Positions 54,063 to 62,652 of a stretch of DNA of 64,000 bases are shown here, piece by piece; position 1 is the first letter of the stretch, and each line of letters begins with the position of its first letter. The notes below the pieces were generated by a model. That model was not told the origin of the DNA. It saw only the letters and a list, made by a program, of their open reading frames with translations, and searched no databases. The translations under genes and the position numbers were made by a program. The DNA comes from Virgibacillus sp. SK37 (GTDB lineage Bacteria > Bacillota > Bacilli > Bacillales > Amphibacillaceae): positions 2,208,213 to 2,272,212 of the forward strand of contig NZ_CP007161.1 in the NCBI RefSeq assembly GCF_000725285.1, given 5' to 3'.

Positions 54063-54748
54063 TTTTCCACCTCGCCAACAAGTTTGGTGCCAATACGAAT
54101 ATGAGTAGCACCTTCTTCAATAGCTATTTTAAAATCATTACTCATTCCCATGGACAAGTAATTGCAAGGTGCGTGACTGTATTGCTGTGCACTTATTTCA
54201 TCACGTAAGCTTGCTAGCTTCCTGAAAACATTTCTGAGTACCTGCTCATCATCTATATGAGGTGCCATCGTCATAAGGCCGACTACATGCACATTGGGAT
54301 ACTTGGCGATATCTTTAATAAATGAATGTACCTCATCTGGCATTACTCCGTGCTTCGAATCTTCTCCACTAACATTTACTTGTACAAAACAATCCACTAT
54401 ATTTGAAGCCCTTTTGTTTATCTCCTTCGCTAAAGACAAACGGTCTAAAGAGTGAATCATATCTACATTGTCTATAATATCTTTCACTTTTCTAGATTGA
54501 AGTGTTCCAATAAAATGCCACTTTGCTCTATTTTCAAAATGGCTGTATTTTTCACTAAATCCTTCAAGACGATTTTCTCCAAGATTCGATATTCCTGCTT
54601 GAATAGCTTCTTCCGTTCGCTCTATTGTAACATATTTCGTGACGGCAATTAGTGTTATTTCTTCGGAAAGGCGATTACTGTTTTCACAAGCTTGTCTAAT
54701 ATCTTGTTGTATGTTGGTCAAATTTTCGGTTACGTCCATTGTTACCAT
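54059..54748 (-). CDS. ylmE: PLP-binding YggS-family protein YlmE
   Basis: 229 residues. A pyridoxal phosphate carrier protein of the YggS/PROSC family. The PLP lysine is in [18 protein letters not shown] (about residue 36). [11 protein letters not shown] and [23 protein letters not shown] are typical. The start may be 54748 or the ATG three codons later; the GGAGGAG site favours the later one slightly. Confidence 0.94.
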   Translation of the reverse strand: MVTMDVTENLTNIQQDIRQACENSNRLSEEITLIAVTKYVTIERTEEAIQAGISNLGENRLEGFSEKYSHFENRAKWHFIGTLQSRKVKDIIDNVDMIHSLDRLSLAKEINKRASNIVDCFVQVNVSGEDSKHGVMPDEVHSFIKDIAKYPNVHVVGLMTMAPHIDDEQVLRNVFRKLASLRDEISAQQYSHAPCNYLSMGMSNDFKIAIEEGATHIRIGTKLVGEVEK

Positions 54749-54774
54749 TTCTCCTCCCCACTATAATACTTACA

Positions 54775-55581
54775 TTAAAACAAACCAATAAAACCTAGCA
54801 TTCTTCCTGTTTTTCCTCCATCTCGCCGATGTGAAAAAAACAAATTATTATCCGCGAATGTACAATACTTAGTTACCTCTATATTATTACGAGATATACC
54901 ATATTGTAAAAGGATTTCTAAATTTAATTTTTTTAGGTCAACTAAATATTTGCCATTATTTACGTGTTTAGTTACTATTGATTGATATTTTTCAGCAATA
55001 TTTTCAACTACTTTGTCATCTACTTCATAATTTGTTTGCGAAATGGATGGGCCAATTGTAACCAGAATATTTGCTGGATTACTTCCAAGTTCCCGAAATT
55101 CATCTACCATGCTTTCAGCTATCCCTTTTACTGTACCCTTCCACCCAGCATGGGCGATTCCTACGATTTCCTTTTTCGGATCGAAAAAAAATAATGGTAC
55201 ACAATCAGCAAAAAAAGCAGTACAAAGCACCTCTCTATCATCTGTAATTAACCCATCTACATCTTTTATAGATGTTTCAATGGTTTCAGCACCTTTGCCT
55301 CTATCTTTTTTACTAACCTCCACTACTTTATTATCGTGAACTTGTTCCCCAGCCACCCAATTTTCTATAGGAATGGTTAATTTGTCTGCCAATAACTCCC
55401 TATTTTCTAATACGGAGCTGAGCTTATCTTTTACATGAAGCCCACAATTAAGCGTAGCATAAGGAGTTGAACTTACCCCACCATTTTTTGTAGTAAAGCC
55501 AGCATATAATCTCGGATTAAGTTTTTCCCATCTTTCTAGCTTGAGAAAGAGCTCATTATCTAAGACAAATGGTTCACTCAT
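54775..55581 (-). CDS. ylmD: Multicopper/zinc purine nucleoside phosphorylase-like protein YlmD (YfiH family)
   Basis: 268 residues of the YfiH/LACC1 (PgeF) family, reported to act on purine nucleosides or peptidoglycan by-products. The zinc site residues are in VAGEQVHDNKV (His), FFADCVPLFFFD (Cys) and GIAHAGWKGTVKG (His). Adjacent to ylmE and sepF as in B. subtilis. Confidence 0.92.
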   Translation of the reverse strand: MSEPFVLDNELFLKLERWEKLNPRLYAGFTTKNGGVSSTPYATLNCGLHVKDKLSSVLENRELLADKLTIPIENWVAGEQVHDNKVVEVSKKDRGKGAETIETSIKDVDGLITDDREVLCTAFFADCVPLFFFDPKKEIVGIAHAGWKGTVKGIAESMVDEFRELGSNPANILVTIGPSISQTNYEVDDKVVENIAEKYQSIVTKHVNNGKYLVDLKKLNLEILLQYGISRNNIEVTKYCTFADNNLFFSHRRDGGKTGRMLGFIGLF

Positions 55582-55621
55582 AAATACACCTCCCCATATC
55601 TGATTGTACCATATCAGACTA

Positions 55622-55894
55622 TTAATTACTTACATAGGTATCGCCGTATAATTGTGGTTGAAGCGTATCTTTTACCAAAATAACATCGGAACCGATACGA
55701 ACAATTTGTTGCCAATGAATAATTAATTCATCTGGCTTGCCGAAGAAACCACCTTTTTTATCTTTAAGTTCCAACACAATTGCTACGATTTTTCCTGTGT
55801 TAACATCAATTTCTAAATCCATTAAGTGGCCCAATCTTCTTCCATCATCTACTGAAATAATCTCTTTAATTTGTAAATCCGATAATTTAATCAT
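55622..55894 (-). CDS. ylmC: PRC-barrel protein YlmC/YmxH
   Basis: 90 residues. A PRC-barrel domain (GRRLGHLMDLEIDVNTGKIVAIVLE, in parts; FFGKPDELIIHWQQIVRIGSDVILV) covers nearly all of it. In Bacillus such proteins are sporulation-associated and usually sit behind sigG. I chose the ATG at 55894 with AAGGTGGTGG upstream; the longer frame to 55933 runs into the sigG terminator and is not supported. Confidence 0.9.
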   Translation of the reverse strand: MIKLSDLQIKEIISVDDGRRLGHLMDLEIDVNTGKIVAIVLELKDKKGGFFGKPDELIIHWQQIVRIGSDVILVKDTLQPQLYGDTYVSN

Positions 55895-55933
55895 TATATC
55901 CACCACCTTACTAGAATATATGCAAATTTCCAT

Positions 55934-55963
55934 AAAAAAAGAAACAGGTTTTTACACCTGTTC
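55934..55963 (-). terminator. sigG terminator
   Basis: Minus strand stem GGAACAGGT…ACCTGTTTC with loop GTAAA, followed by T7. It is 8 nt past the sigG stop. Confidence 0.9.
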
Positions 55964-55971
55964 CTTCTTTA

Positions 55972-56757
55972 TTATTCAAACATTTGCTTATTCATTTGTT
56001 TAATAGCACCTTTTTCTAACCTGGAAACCTGTGCTTGTGAAATCCCTATTTCTTCGGCAACCTCCATTTGGGTTTTTCCTTGAAAAAACCGTTTGTTAAC
56101 AATTAATTTCTCACGATCATTTAGTCGCTGCATTCCTTCCTTCAATGAAAGGTTATCTAACCACTTAGAATCTTTATCTTTGTCATCGCTGATCTGGTCC
56201 ATTACAAATATCGGATCGCCACCATCATTGTAAATTGGTTCGAATAAAGATACAGGATCTTGTATAGCATCTAAAGCAAAGACGATATCGGCATGAGGGA
56301 TTCCCATTTCTTCAGCTATTTCCATTGGTGTCGGTTCTTTCGATGTTTTATTAATTAGTTTTTCCCTTACTTGAAGTGCCTTATAAGCGATATCTCTCAA
56401 TGAACGTGATACACGTATCGGGTTGTTGTCCCTTAAATATCTTCTTATCTCACCAATAATCATTGGAACAGCATATGTGGAAAACCTTACATTATGTGAT
56501 AAGTCAAAATTATCAATTGATTTCATCAGACCAATACAGCCAACTTGAAATAAATCGTCAACATATTCGCCTCGATTATTAAACCGCTGAATTACACTTA
56601 AAACCAAACGTAAATTTCCATTCACCAGTTCTTCGCGGGCTGATAGATCTCCATCCTCTTTTTGCAGTCTTTTAAACAATATTTTCATTTCTTCATTTTT
56701 AAGTACAGGTAATTTCGATGTATCAACACCACATATTTCAACCTTATGTCTTGTCAT
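55972..56757 (-). CDS. sigG: Forespore sigma factor G
   Basis: 261 residues, the sigma that controls late forespore genes. Sigma-70 regions are visible: region 2 (DLFQVGCIGLMKSIDNFDLS, about 70), RRYLRDNNPIRVSRSLRDIA, and the C-terminal helix-turn-helix EVAEEIGISQAQVSRLEKGA (about 230). It follows sigE with a 124-nt gap that carries a sigma-F promoter and a ribosome-site-masking hairpin. GGGAGGG is its Shine-Dalgarno. Confidence 0.97.
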   Translation of the reverse strand: MTRHKVEICGVDTSKLPVLKNEEMKILFKRLQKEDGDLSAREELVNGNLRLVLSVIQRFNNRGEYVDDLFQVGCIGLMKSIDNFDLSHNVRFSTYAVPMIIGEIRRYLRDNNPIRVSRSLRDIAYKALQVREKLINKTSKEPTPMEIAEEMGIPHADIVFALDAIQDPVSLFEPIYNDGGDPIFVMDQISDDKDKDSKWLDNLSLKEGMQRLNDREKLIVNKRFFQGKTQMEVAEEIGISQAQVSRLEKGAIKQMNKQMFE

Positions 56758-56763
56758 ATAGTT

Positions 56764-56817
56764 AACCCTCCCAGATGCTGATGCTGTTCATGGACAGTAT
56801 CTCCGCATGGGAGGGTT
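56764..56817 (-). promoter_or_regulatory. Leader hairpin masking the sigG ribosome site
   Basis: AACCCTCCCA (minus strand 56817–56808) pairs with TGGGAGGGTT (56773–56764), which contains the sigG Shine-Dalgarno. The upstream arm lies inside the spacer of the sigma-F promoter, so only readthrough mRNA from sigE can form it. Confidence 0.8.
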
Positions 56818-56824
56818 TTTATGC
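56795..56824 (-). promoter_or_regulatory. Sigma-F promoter of sigG
   Basis: GCATA (56824–56820), a 15-nt spacer and GGAGATACTG (56804–56795), fitting the sigma-F/sigma-G pattern GYATA–N15–GGnnAnAnTR at every fixed position. Confidence 0.85.
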
Positions 56825-56881
56825 AATGGCAGATTATGAATTCTGGTGACTAAATTGGCCTTAAACTATACAGAATAAAGG

Positions 56882-57601
56882 CTAGACCATCTTATTAAAT
56901 TCTTTTTTCAATCGCCTAATTATTTTCTTTTCTAATCGCGAAATATAGGACTGAGAAATCCCGAGCATATCCGCAACATCTTTTTGCGTTTTAGCTTCTT
57001 CACCAACCAAACCAAATCGCAACTCCATAATTTGCTTTTCGCGAGCTTTTAGTTGGGACAATGCGTCCTTTAACAAACCTTTGTCTACATTGGTTTCTAG
57101 ATTTTTAGTAATAATATCTTCCTCTGTCCCTAAAACATCTGATAACAACAGTTCGTTCCCATCCCAATCTATATTCAATGGCTCGTCAAAAGATATTTCG
57201 GATTTAAGCTTATTATTACGGCGCAGATACATTAGTATCTCGTTTTCAATACATCTTGATGCATATGTCGCCAGTTTAATTTTCTTCTCAGGATTAAATG
57301 TATTAACTGCCTTAATTAACCCGATTGTCCCAATACTGATTAAGTCTTCAATATTAATTCCTGTGTTTTCGAATTTCCGAGCAATATATACGACTAAACG
57401 AAGGTTTCTCTCGATTAAAATAGCTCTTGCTGATTTATCCCCTTTTGGTAACAATATTAGTAATTCCTGTTCCTCTTGCTTGGAAAGGGGTGGAGGTAAA
57501 GCCTCACTACCACCTATATAATAAATTTCTTCAGATTTTATTCCTAGCTTAATTAATAATTTGTACCACCATAACCGTAAGCGTAGTTTTATAGTTTTCA
57601 T
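56882..57601 (-). CDS. sigE: Pro-sigma-E, mother-cell sigma factor
   Basis: A 239-residue proprotein. The N-terminal prosequence (about residues 1–27, [20 protein letters not shown]) is amphipathic and membrane-associating. SpoIIGA cuts before [10 protein letters not shown]. Region 2 has [22 protein letters not shown] and region 4 the [20 protein letters not shown] helix-turn-helix. It is 13 nt behind spoIIGA, its own protease. Confidence 0.97.
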   Translation of the reverse strand: MKTIKLRLRLWWYKLLIKLGIKSEEIYYIGGSEALPPPLSKQEEQELLILLPKGDKSARAILIERNLRLVVYIARKFENTGINIEDLISIGTIGLIKAVNTFNPEKKIKLATYASRCIENEILMYLRRNNKLKSEISFDEPLNIDWDGNELLLSDVLGTEEDIITKNLETNVDKGLLKDALSQLKAREKQIMELRFGLVGEEAKTQKDVADMLGISQSYISRLEKKIIRRLKKEFNKMV

Positions 57602-57614
57602 TATACATCTCTCC

Positions 57615-58535
57615 TTAAGCAGTACTAATTGTTGCCAGTTTAATAATTTGTGGCTGCAGCAAGCAATGATAGCTTTGGTCTTTTACCAGTTCAGCAAATT
57701 GGATACCAACTAATATATTTGAAGTAATAATCCGCTGGTCTTCATAGTGTACTGTTAGATTATCCGGTCTTAATGCGAGTAAAAAATTACTCTTACCTTC
57801 AACTCCTTGATATGGGACAAACTGAATTACATTCGTCCAAGCTGCAGGCAATTTTTCTAGATTAAAATTTTCGTGTACTTCTCTTAATAATTTCCATTCC
57901 TGTTCGGTAAACCATTGTTTCAAAAATGTCTCGTCACAAATAATGACAGGTTTTTTCGTTAATGGATCAACCAGTTGGTTTCCGCTATCAATGTATCCAC
58001 TTGTAGAAAATGCTTTTTCTTTTATTTCAATTGTTACAGGGCATAATTGATCATATCTGATTTTCTCAATTACATGCTTGTCCATACGTCTTTTTGTAAA
58101 TAACCATATAATCGGGAATCCAATTAACACAAACAACCAACTAACAGGATCTCCATATCCACTATTAAATGTAAGAATTCCATTTCCTGAAATTCCTATT
58201 GGATTTTGAAATAAAAAGTGAATACCTAATAGACCACCTCCAATAACAAATGTTACGAAATAAAATAATGAAACTAGCTTCGCCAACCGATTGAGACTCC
58301 CTATTCCAAAGGTGCAAATAATTATTAAAAAGGAATAAATTAATTTACCTGGCACACTAATGATAAAAGATTCTGGAAAATAAAGGGAGATAGGAACAAG
58401 CAGTGAAGCAACAAAAGCTCCAAAAAAGATTCTGATTTTTCTTGTGCTGTGCCGGGCTAGTAATTGAGTTAACATTAATAACATCATGTCCAGAAAGAAG
58501 TTCAATGTCCAGACAGCATCAAGATAAATAGTCAC
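57615..58535 (-). CDS. spoIIGA: SpoIIGA, pro-sigma-E processing aspartic protease
   Basis: 306 residues. The N-terminal half has about five membrane spans (residues 1–155). The C-terminal half is a dimeric aspartic protease domain with the active site [17 protein letters not shown] (about residue 183). Activated by SpoIIR from the forespore. The start is GTG at 58535 with AAAGGAAG upstream. First gene of the spoIIG operon. Confidence 0.95.
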   Translation of the reverse strand: MTIYLDAVWTLNFFLDMMLLMLTQLLARHSTRKIRIFFGAFVASLLVPISLYFPESFIISVPGKLIYSFLIIICTFGIGSLNRLAKLVSLFYFVTFVIGGGLLGIHFLFQNPIGISGNGILTFNSGYGDPVSWLFVLIGFPIIWLFTKRRMDKHVIEKIRYDQLCPVTIEIKEKAFSTSGYIDSGNQLVDPLTKKPVIICDETFLKQWFTEQEWKLLREVHENFNLEKLPAAWTNVIQFVPYQGVEGKSNFLLALRPDNLTVHYEDQRIITSNILVGIQFAELVKDQSYHCLLQPQIIKLATISTA

Positions 58536-58590
58536 ACTGTTCTTCCTTTCATATAAACACTTAAATAACTGGTAGGTTGTTTATAAAGAA

Positions 58591-58677
58591 AGTATATCGG
58601 AGATAGCAGGCAAAGTCTGTCGCTTTTTGAATGGATAATGGGGCTAATTTCCGCAGGTTATTGTTAAGTTTGTCGGT
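58591..58677 (-). promoter_or_regulatory. Candidate spoIIG promoter with two Spo0A-like boxes
   Basis: TATACT (58596–58591) is a -10. With the long spacer typical of spoIIG (21–22 nt) the -35 would be GCGACA. Two 0A-like boxes match 5 of 7 positions of TTCGACA: AGCGACA (58624–58618, about -40 to -34) and ACCGACA (58677–58671, about -93 to -87). Spacing resembles the B. subtilis spoIIG control region. Confidence 0.5.
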
Positions 58678-58744
58678 CTTTGAATTTGGTTTTATTTTTA
58701 GTTTTTAGGTTTGGGATAAATATATTATTTAATTACATTTCTTA

Positions 58745-58808
58745 AAGTTAATTCGTAATTTATCCATTTTACGAATCACTTGGATAATTCCACCCATATA
58801 TATTAGAA
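58745..58808 (-). repeat. Solo end of the terminator-linked repeat, copy D
   Basis: About 64 bp directly after the ftsZ terminator. On the minus strand TTCTAATATATATGGG, GTGATTCGTAAAATGGATAA and ATTACGAATTAACT (in order) match the first block of copies A and B. The palindromic body is absent. Confidence 0.75.
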
Positions 58809-58811
58809 ACT

Positions 58812-58845
58812 AAAAAAGACTGTCGAGATAAACTCGGCAGTCTTT
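58812..58845 (-). terminator. ftsZ terminator
   Basis: Stem AAAGACTGCCGAG…CTCGACAGTCTTT (one mismatch) with a 5-nt loop and T-run on the minus strand, 30 nt after the ftsZ stop. Confidence 0.9.
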
Positions 58846-58875
58846 AAACAGGAGTAGTTTCCTATTTAATATAAT

Positions 58876-60012
58876 CTAGCGACGGCGGTTGCGGTTTCGT
58901 AAGAACGTTGGGATGTCCAGTGTATCTTCCTCTTGCTTCGGACGAGGTTGAACTGACTCTCTTTCCCTTTGTACTTCTTCATTAGCTCTTGTAGCAGCAT
59001 GTTGGTTATGGTTAATTACAGGTCGATGCTGTTTCGGCTGTTGCTCCACTTTCTTAGCATTCTCATCAAAACCGGTGGCGATGACCGTAACAACTATTTC
59101 ATCTTTTAAATTCTCATTAATAACTGAGCCAAAGATAACATTTACTTCATTATCAGCTGCAGAAGTTACGAGATCCGCTGCTTCCTGTACTTCGTATAAG
59201 CTAAGGTTAGTTCCTCCAGTGATATTCATCAAGATACCATGTGCCCCATCAATAGATGTTTCCAACAGGGGTGATGAAATTGCTTTTTTAGCAGCTTCAG
59301 TCGCTCTGGTTTCACCGGTTGCGACACCAATTCCCATTAATGCAGACCCTTTATCGAACATAATTGTTTTCACATCCGCAAAGTCCACATTAATCAGACC
59401 TGGTTTTGCAATTAAGTCGGAAATGCCTTGAACACCTTGACGGAGAACATTGTCAGCTTCACGGAATGCTTCCAGCATTGGTGTATTCTTATCTACGATC
59501 TCAAGCAATCTATCATTCGGAATAACGATTAACGTATCAACACTATTTTTAAGAGCTTCTATTCCAGAAATAGCCTGTGTTGAACGTCTTCTTCCCTCAA
59601 ATGAGAATGGTCTTGTCACAACACCGACGGTTAGAGCACCAAGTTCCTTGGCAATTTGTGCAATAACAGGAGCAGCTCCTGTTCCAGTGCCCCCTCCCAT
59701 TCCTGCGGTAACAAAAATCATGTCAGCTCCTTGAAGAACCTCCTCCAATTGCTCCTTGCTTTCTTCTGCAGCTTTTTTACCAACTTCAGGATTGGCCCCT
59801 GCGCCTAGCCCGCGGGTCAATTTTCCACCGATTTGTATTTTCAGCTCTGCTCTGGAAAGATTTAATGCTTGGGCATCTGTATTTACTGCAATAAACTCTA
59901 CGCCTTCCACACCATGTTCAATCATGCGGTTAACTGCATTGTTACCACCGCCACCTACGCCGATAACTTTAATCGTTGCTAATTCCTCCATATTTGTATC
60001 AAACTCTAACAT
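58876..60012 (-). CDS. ftsZ: Cell division tubulin FtsZ
   Basis: A 378-residue GTPase that forms the Z ring. GTP motif [15 protein letters not shown] (about residue 105), the T7 loop [11 protein letters not shown] (about 207) and the conserved C-terminal peptide [15 protein letters not shown] that binds SepF, FtsA, ZapA and EzrA are present. A Gln/Glu/His-rich linker is normal for the family. Downstream of ftsA with GGAGGA before its ATG. Confidence 0.98.
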   Translation of the reverse strand: MLEFDTNMEELATIKVIGVGGGGNNAVNRMIEHGVEGVEFIAVNTDAQALNLSRAELKIQIGGKLTRGLGAGANPEVGKKAAEESKEQLEEVLQGADMIFVTAGMGGGTGTGAAPVIAQIAKELGALTVGVVTRPFSFEGRRRSTQAISGIEALKNSVDTLIVIPNDRLLEIVDKNTPMLEAFREADNVLRQGVQGISDLIAKPGLINVDFADVKTIMFDKGSALMGIGVATGETRATEAAKKAISSPLLETSIDGAHGILMNITGGTNLSLYEVQEAADLVTSAADNEVNVIFGSVINENLKDEIVVTVIATGFDENAKKVEQQPKQHRPVINHNQHAATRANEEVQRERESVQPRPKQEEDTLDIPTFLRNRNRRR

Positions 60013-60109
60013 GTCTCGTTCCTCCTAAATATGCAAATTACAAGCGTTTCAGAAACTAATTTATAAGAGGATTTCTCCCTCAATTAACTCTACAGTTATA
60101 GTCATTTGT

Positions 60110-61390
60110 TTAATCAAAGAAATACTTAAACAAATTGGCTACTTTAGAGTCCTTCTTTTTCGTTTCCGTTGGTTCATTTGTTTTTTGAGGTTTTTTCACT
60201 CGTTTGGTATGTTGCTCTTGTGGTGCTATAGCAACAGCTGGGAATAACTCTTTCCCTTGTATTTTCGCATTACGATAAGCAAATTGCAAGATTCCAACTC
60301 CTGCAGTGAATTGTGGTTCTCGCACTCCGATATAATCAGGTATTGCAATGCGTACATTTGAACGATATAAATCCTGAGCTAATTCTAATACACCTGACAT
60401 GGCCATTGTTCCACCTGTGAGTACATACCCGCCAGGCAATTCATAATAACCCATTTTTCTTATTTCTTTTTCTGCATACGCATAAATTTCTTCAAGTCTG
60501 GCTTCAATCATATCAGCCATTTGAAGTTGATTATACACCTGTTTCGTGTTACTACCGATAATGGAAACTTCAAATGTGTCATCTTCCTGGGCGTCATCAT
60601 AGAAAGCATGTCCATGATTCATTTTAACATCCTCTGCTTCTTCAGTGGATGTCCTTAGTCCAATTGATAAATCCTTGGTTATGTTGTCACCACCAAGACT
60701 GGTTACACTAGTTGATTGTAAATGATCATTTTCGAACACAGAAACGGTAGTACATCCTCCCCCTACATCAATCAAAGCAACTCCCAATTCTTTTTCATCC
60801 TTGGAGAGGGCTACTGAACCGGAAGCTAATGGCTGTAAGCAAATGTCTGCTACTTCTAATCCTGCTCGTTCTACGCATTTTAGAATATTATGAAGCACGG
60901 TTTTGGAGCAAGTAATAATAGTTCCTTCCATTTCCAACCGCACACCGATCATTCCTCTTGGGTCAGTAATTTCATCTAACCCGTCTACAATGAATTGTTT
61001 AGGTATTACATCAATAATCTCCCGTTCTGGTGGTATAGAAATAACCTGAGCTCCATCAATAACCCTGGCAATGTCTTCATTAGTTATTTCACGGTTTTCA
61101 CTTTGGACAGCAACTACGCCATGACAGTTCTGAAGTTGAATGTGATTCCCATTTATCCCAACTACTACCCGTTCAATATGCATACCTACCATGCGTTCAG
61201 CTTGTTCTACTGCATTTTTAATTGATTGTACGGTTTGGTCGATATCAACAATTGCACCTTTTTTCATTCCATTGGATTTTGCTGTTCCCACACCGATAAT
61301 ATTTAATGAGTCATTTAGTACTTCACCAATAATAACTTTTATTTTTGTCGTTCCGATGTCTAAGCTTACTAGTACTTCACTATTATTCAA
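60110..61390 (-). CDS. ftsA: Cell division protein FtsA
   Basis: A 426-residue actin-like protein that links FtsZ to the membrane. VSLDIGTTKIKVIIGEVLND (phosphate 1), LIDVGGGCTTVSVFEN (phosphate 2), GYVLTGGTMAMSGVLELAQD (adenosine) and a C-terminal amphipathic helix (KVANLFKYFFD) are all visible. The start is TTG at 61390 (MNNSEVLVS), with AGGGGGTG upstream. Confidence 0.97.
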   Translation of the reverse strand: MNNSEVLVSLDIGTTKIKVIIGEVLNDSLNIIGVGTAKSNGMKKGAIVDIDQTVQSIKNAVEQAERMVGMHIERVVVGINGNHIQLQNCHGVVAVQSENREITNEDIARVIDGAQVISIPPEREIIDVIPKQFIVDGLDEITDPRGMIGVRLEMEGTIITCSKTVLHNILKCVERAGLEVADICLQPLASGSVALSKDEKELGVALIDVGGGCTTVSVFENDHLQSTSVTSLGGDNITKDLSIGLRTSTEEAEDVKMNHGHAFYDDAQEDDTFEVSIIGSNTKQVYNQLQMADMIEARLEEIYAYAEKEIRKMGYYELPGGYVLTGGTMAMSGVLELAQDLYRSNVRIAIPDYIGVREPQFTAGVGILQFAYRNAKIQGKELFPAVAIAPQEQHTKRVKKPQKTNEPTETKKKDSKVANLFKYFFD

Positions 61391-61510
61391 AAAAAGGCAC
61401 CCCCTGGTTCATAAGCATCTGGGTTTTTCAGATGTTTTTTTTAATATTAATTTTCTACTCATATTTTTATATTTTATAGGAAACTCGCAGAAAAATAAAA
61501 TATATATAGG

Positions 61511-61539
61511 TAATTCTAGATAGAATAGCAGATTCCTTT
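61511..61539 (-). promoter_or_regulatory. Candidate sigma-H promoter upstream of ftsA
   Basis: AAAGGAATC (61539–61531), an 11-nt spacer and CTAGAATTA (61519–61511) match the sigma-H pattern RnAGGAWWW–N11–RnnGAATWW at all but two positions. B. subtilis ftsAZ has a sigma-H promoter that raises FtsZ at sporulation. Confidence 0.5.
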
Positions 61540-61650
61540 AATTTATAACGATATTTCAATAATAAATCGTCCAAATCTAGGAATTACATACTATATTCTT
61601 CGTTGCAGTTATTGATTCTCTGACTCTTGTCTATGTATTCCTTATAAATT

Positions 61651-62436
61651 TTATTCTTCAGCTTCATCTTCTTCATTCTTTTCTTTATTAAAAGATTCAA
61701 AATAAGCTCCTACCCCTATATGAATTATACCCTTACTGTCTTTATCAAGCTGGGAAACTATGCTAGGGTAAACTTCCATTTTAGACGCAAAGCTTCTAAT
61801 TGTTCCGTCCACTAGAAAACCATCATTCATGTAAAGTAGGATCTTATCTTTATTCCCTTTTACAGGTACCCAGTGGATTTCAGAGATCAATTTTAATAAG
61901 CTATTTGGAAGTTTCTGTAGTTCACTCGTCATTTTTTGTAAAAAAGCTTTTTCTTTAAAATCGACAAGCAAAGGTGCATTTCCTGCAAATGTTTTTCTTT
62001 TCATAGATTTTAAAATAGAGCCATTTCCAAGAATAGGTACATAGTTGTTTTCCTGTCTCACATAACCAACAAGTTCATGTTCTTTTAATTCAATCTCAAT
62101 GGAACTGGGTAGATCCCTACTAATGGCAACAGAATTAATAATTGGATTAGATAGGAGTTTTTGCTTTATTTCTTCCTTATCGACAGACCAAATATTCGTA
62201 TTTCTATTTAATCCACTTTCTGCAATAATCTCTTCCTTTGTTAAAAAAGTATTTCCTTTTACTTCGATAGTTTTAACATTGCTTAGAGGAGACTGTAAAT
62301 AAACAATTATAGATATTAAAAAGAAAAAAACAGAAAGATAAAATATTAATCGACGATTTGCTTTTTTCTTACGGGCTTGTTTCAATTTGGGTATCCGATC
62401 TTCAATTGAAACAATGTTTTTTTTGCTCATCTCCAT
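61651..62436 (-). CDS. divIB: Cell division protein DivIB (FtsQ)
   Basis: 261 residues. A cytoplasmic N-tail, one membrane span (about 31–48), then a POTRA domain (SNVKTIEVKGNTFLTKEEII) and a beta domain. It ends in an acidic tail (EEDEAEE). Part of the FtsL–DivIC–DivIB complex at the septum. An alternative start is the ATG two codons downstream. B. subtilis has murG–murB between spoVE and divIB; they are absent here. Confidence 0.95.
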   Translation of the reverse strand: MEMSKKNIVSIEDRIPKLKQARKKKANRRLIFYLSVFFFLISIIVYLQSPLSNVKTIEVKGNTFLTKEEIIAESGLNRNTNIWSVDKEEIKQKLLSNPIINSVAISRDLPSSIEIELKEHELVGYVRQENNYVPILGNGSILKSMKRKTFAGNAPLLVDFKEKAFLQKMTSELQKLPNSLLKLISEIHWVPVKGNKDKILLYMNDGFLVDGTIRSFASKMEVYPSIVSQLDKDSKGIIHIGVGAYFESFNKEKNEEDEAEE

Positions 62437-62501
62437 TTCTTCCTTTGTATAAAATTAACAATCAGAACCAATGCAATACCTATTTCTGATCAGTTACATG
62501 A

Positions 62502-62509
62502 ATTATATC
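62502..62509 (-). promoter_or_regulatory. Extended -10 promoter of divIB
   Basis: Minus strand TGATATAAT: a perfect TATAAT (62507–62502) preceded by TG at the extended position. No clear -35. Suggests divIB starts its own transcript after the 216-nt gap. Confidence 0.5.
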
Positions 62510-62652
62510 ACATATTTCAATGAAATACGTAGTGTACGTAGATAGATTAACAGTTTTTCTTTAATTGGTAACTATAAATATTTTCCAGTCATTTATTAAT
62601 CATTGGAGGAAGTAATTTTTGGAGAGCTACCTTAACACAAATAGTTTACTAC

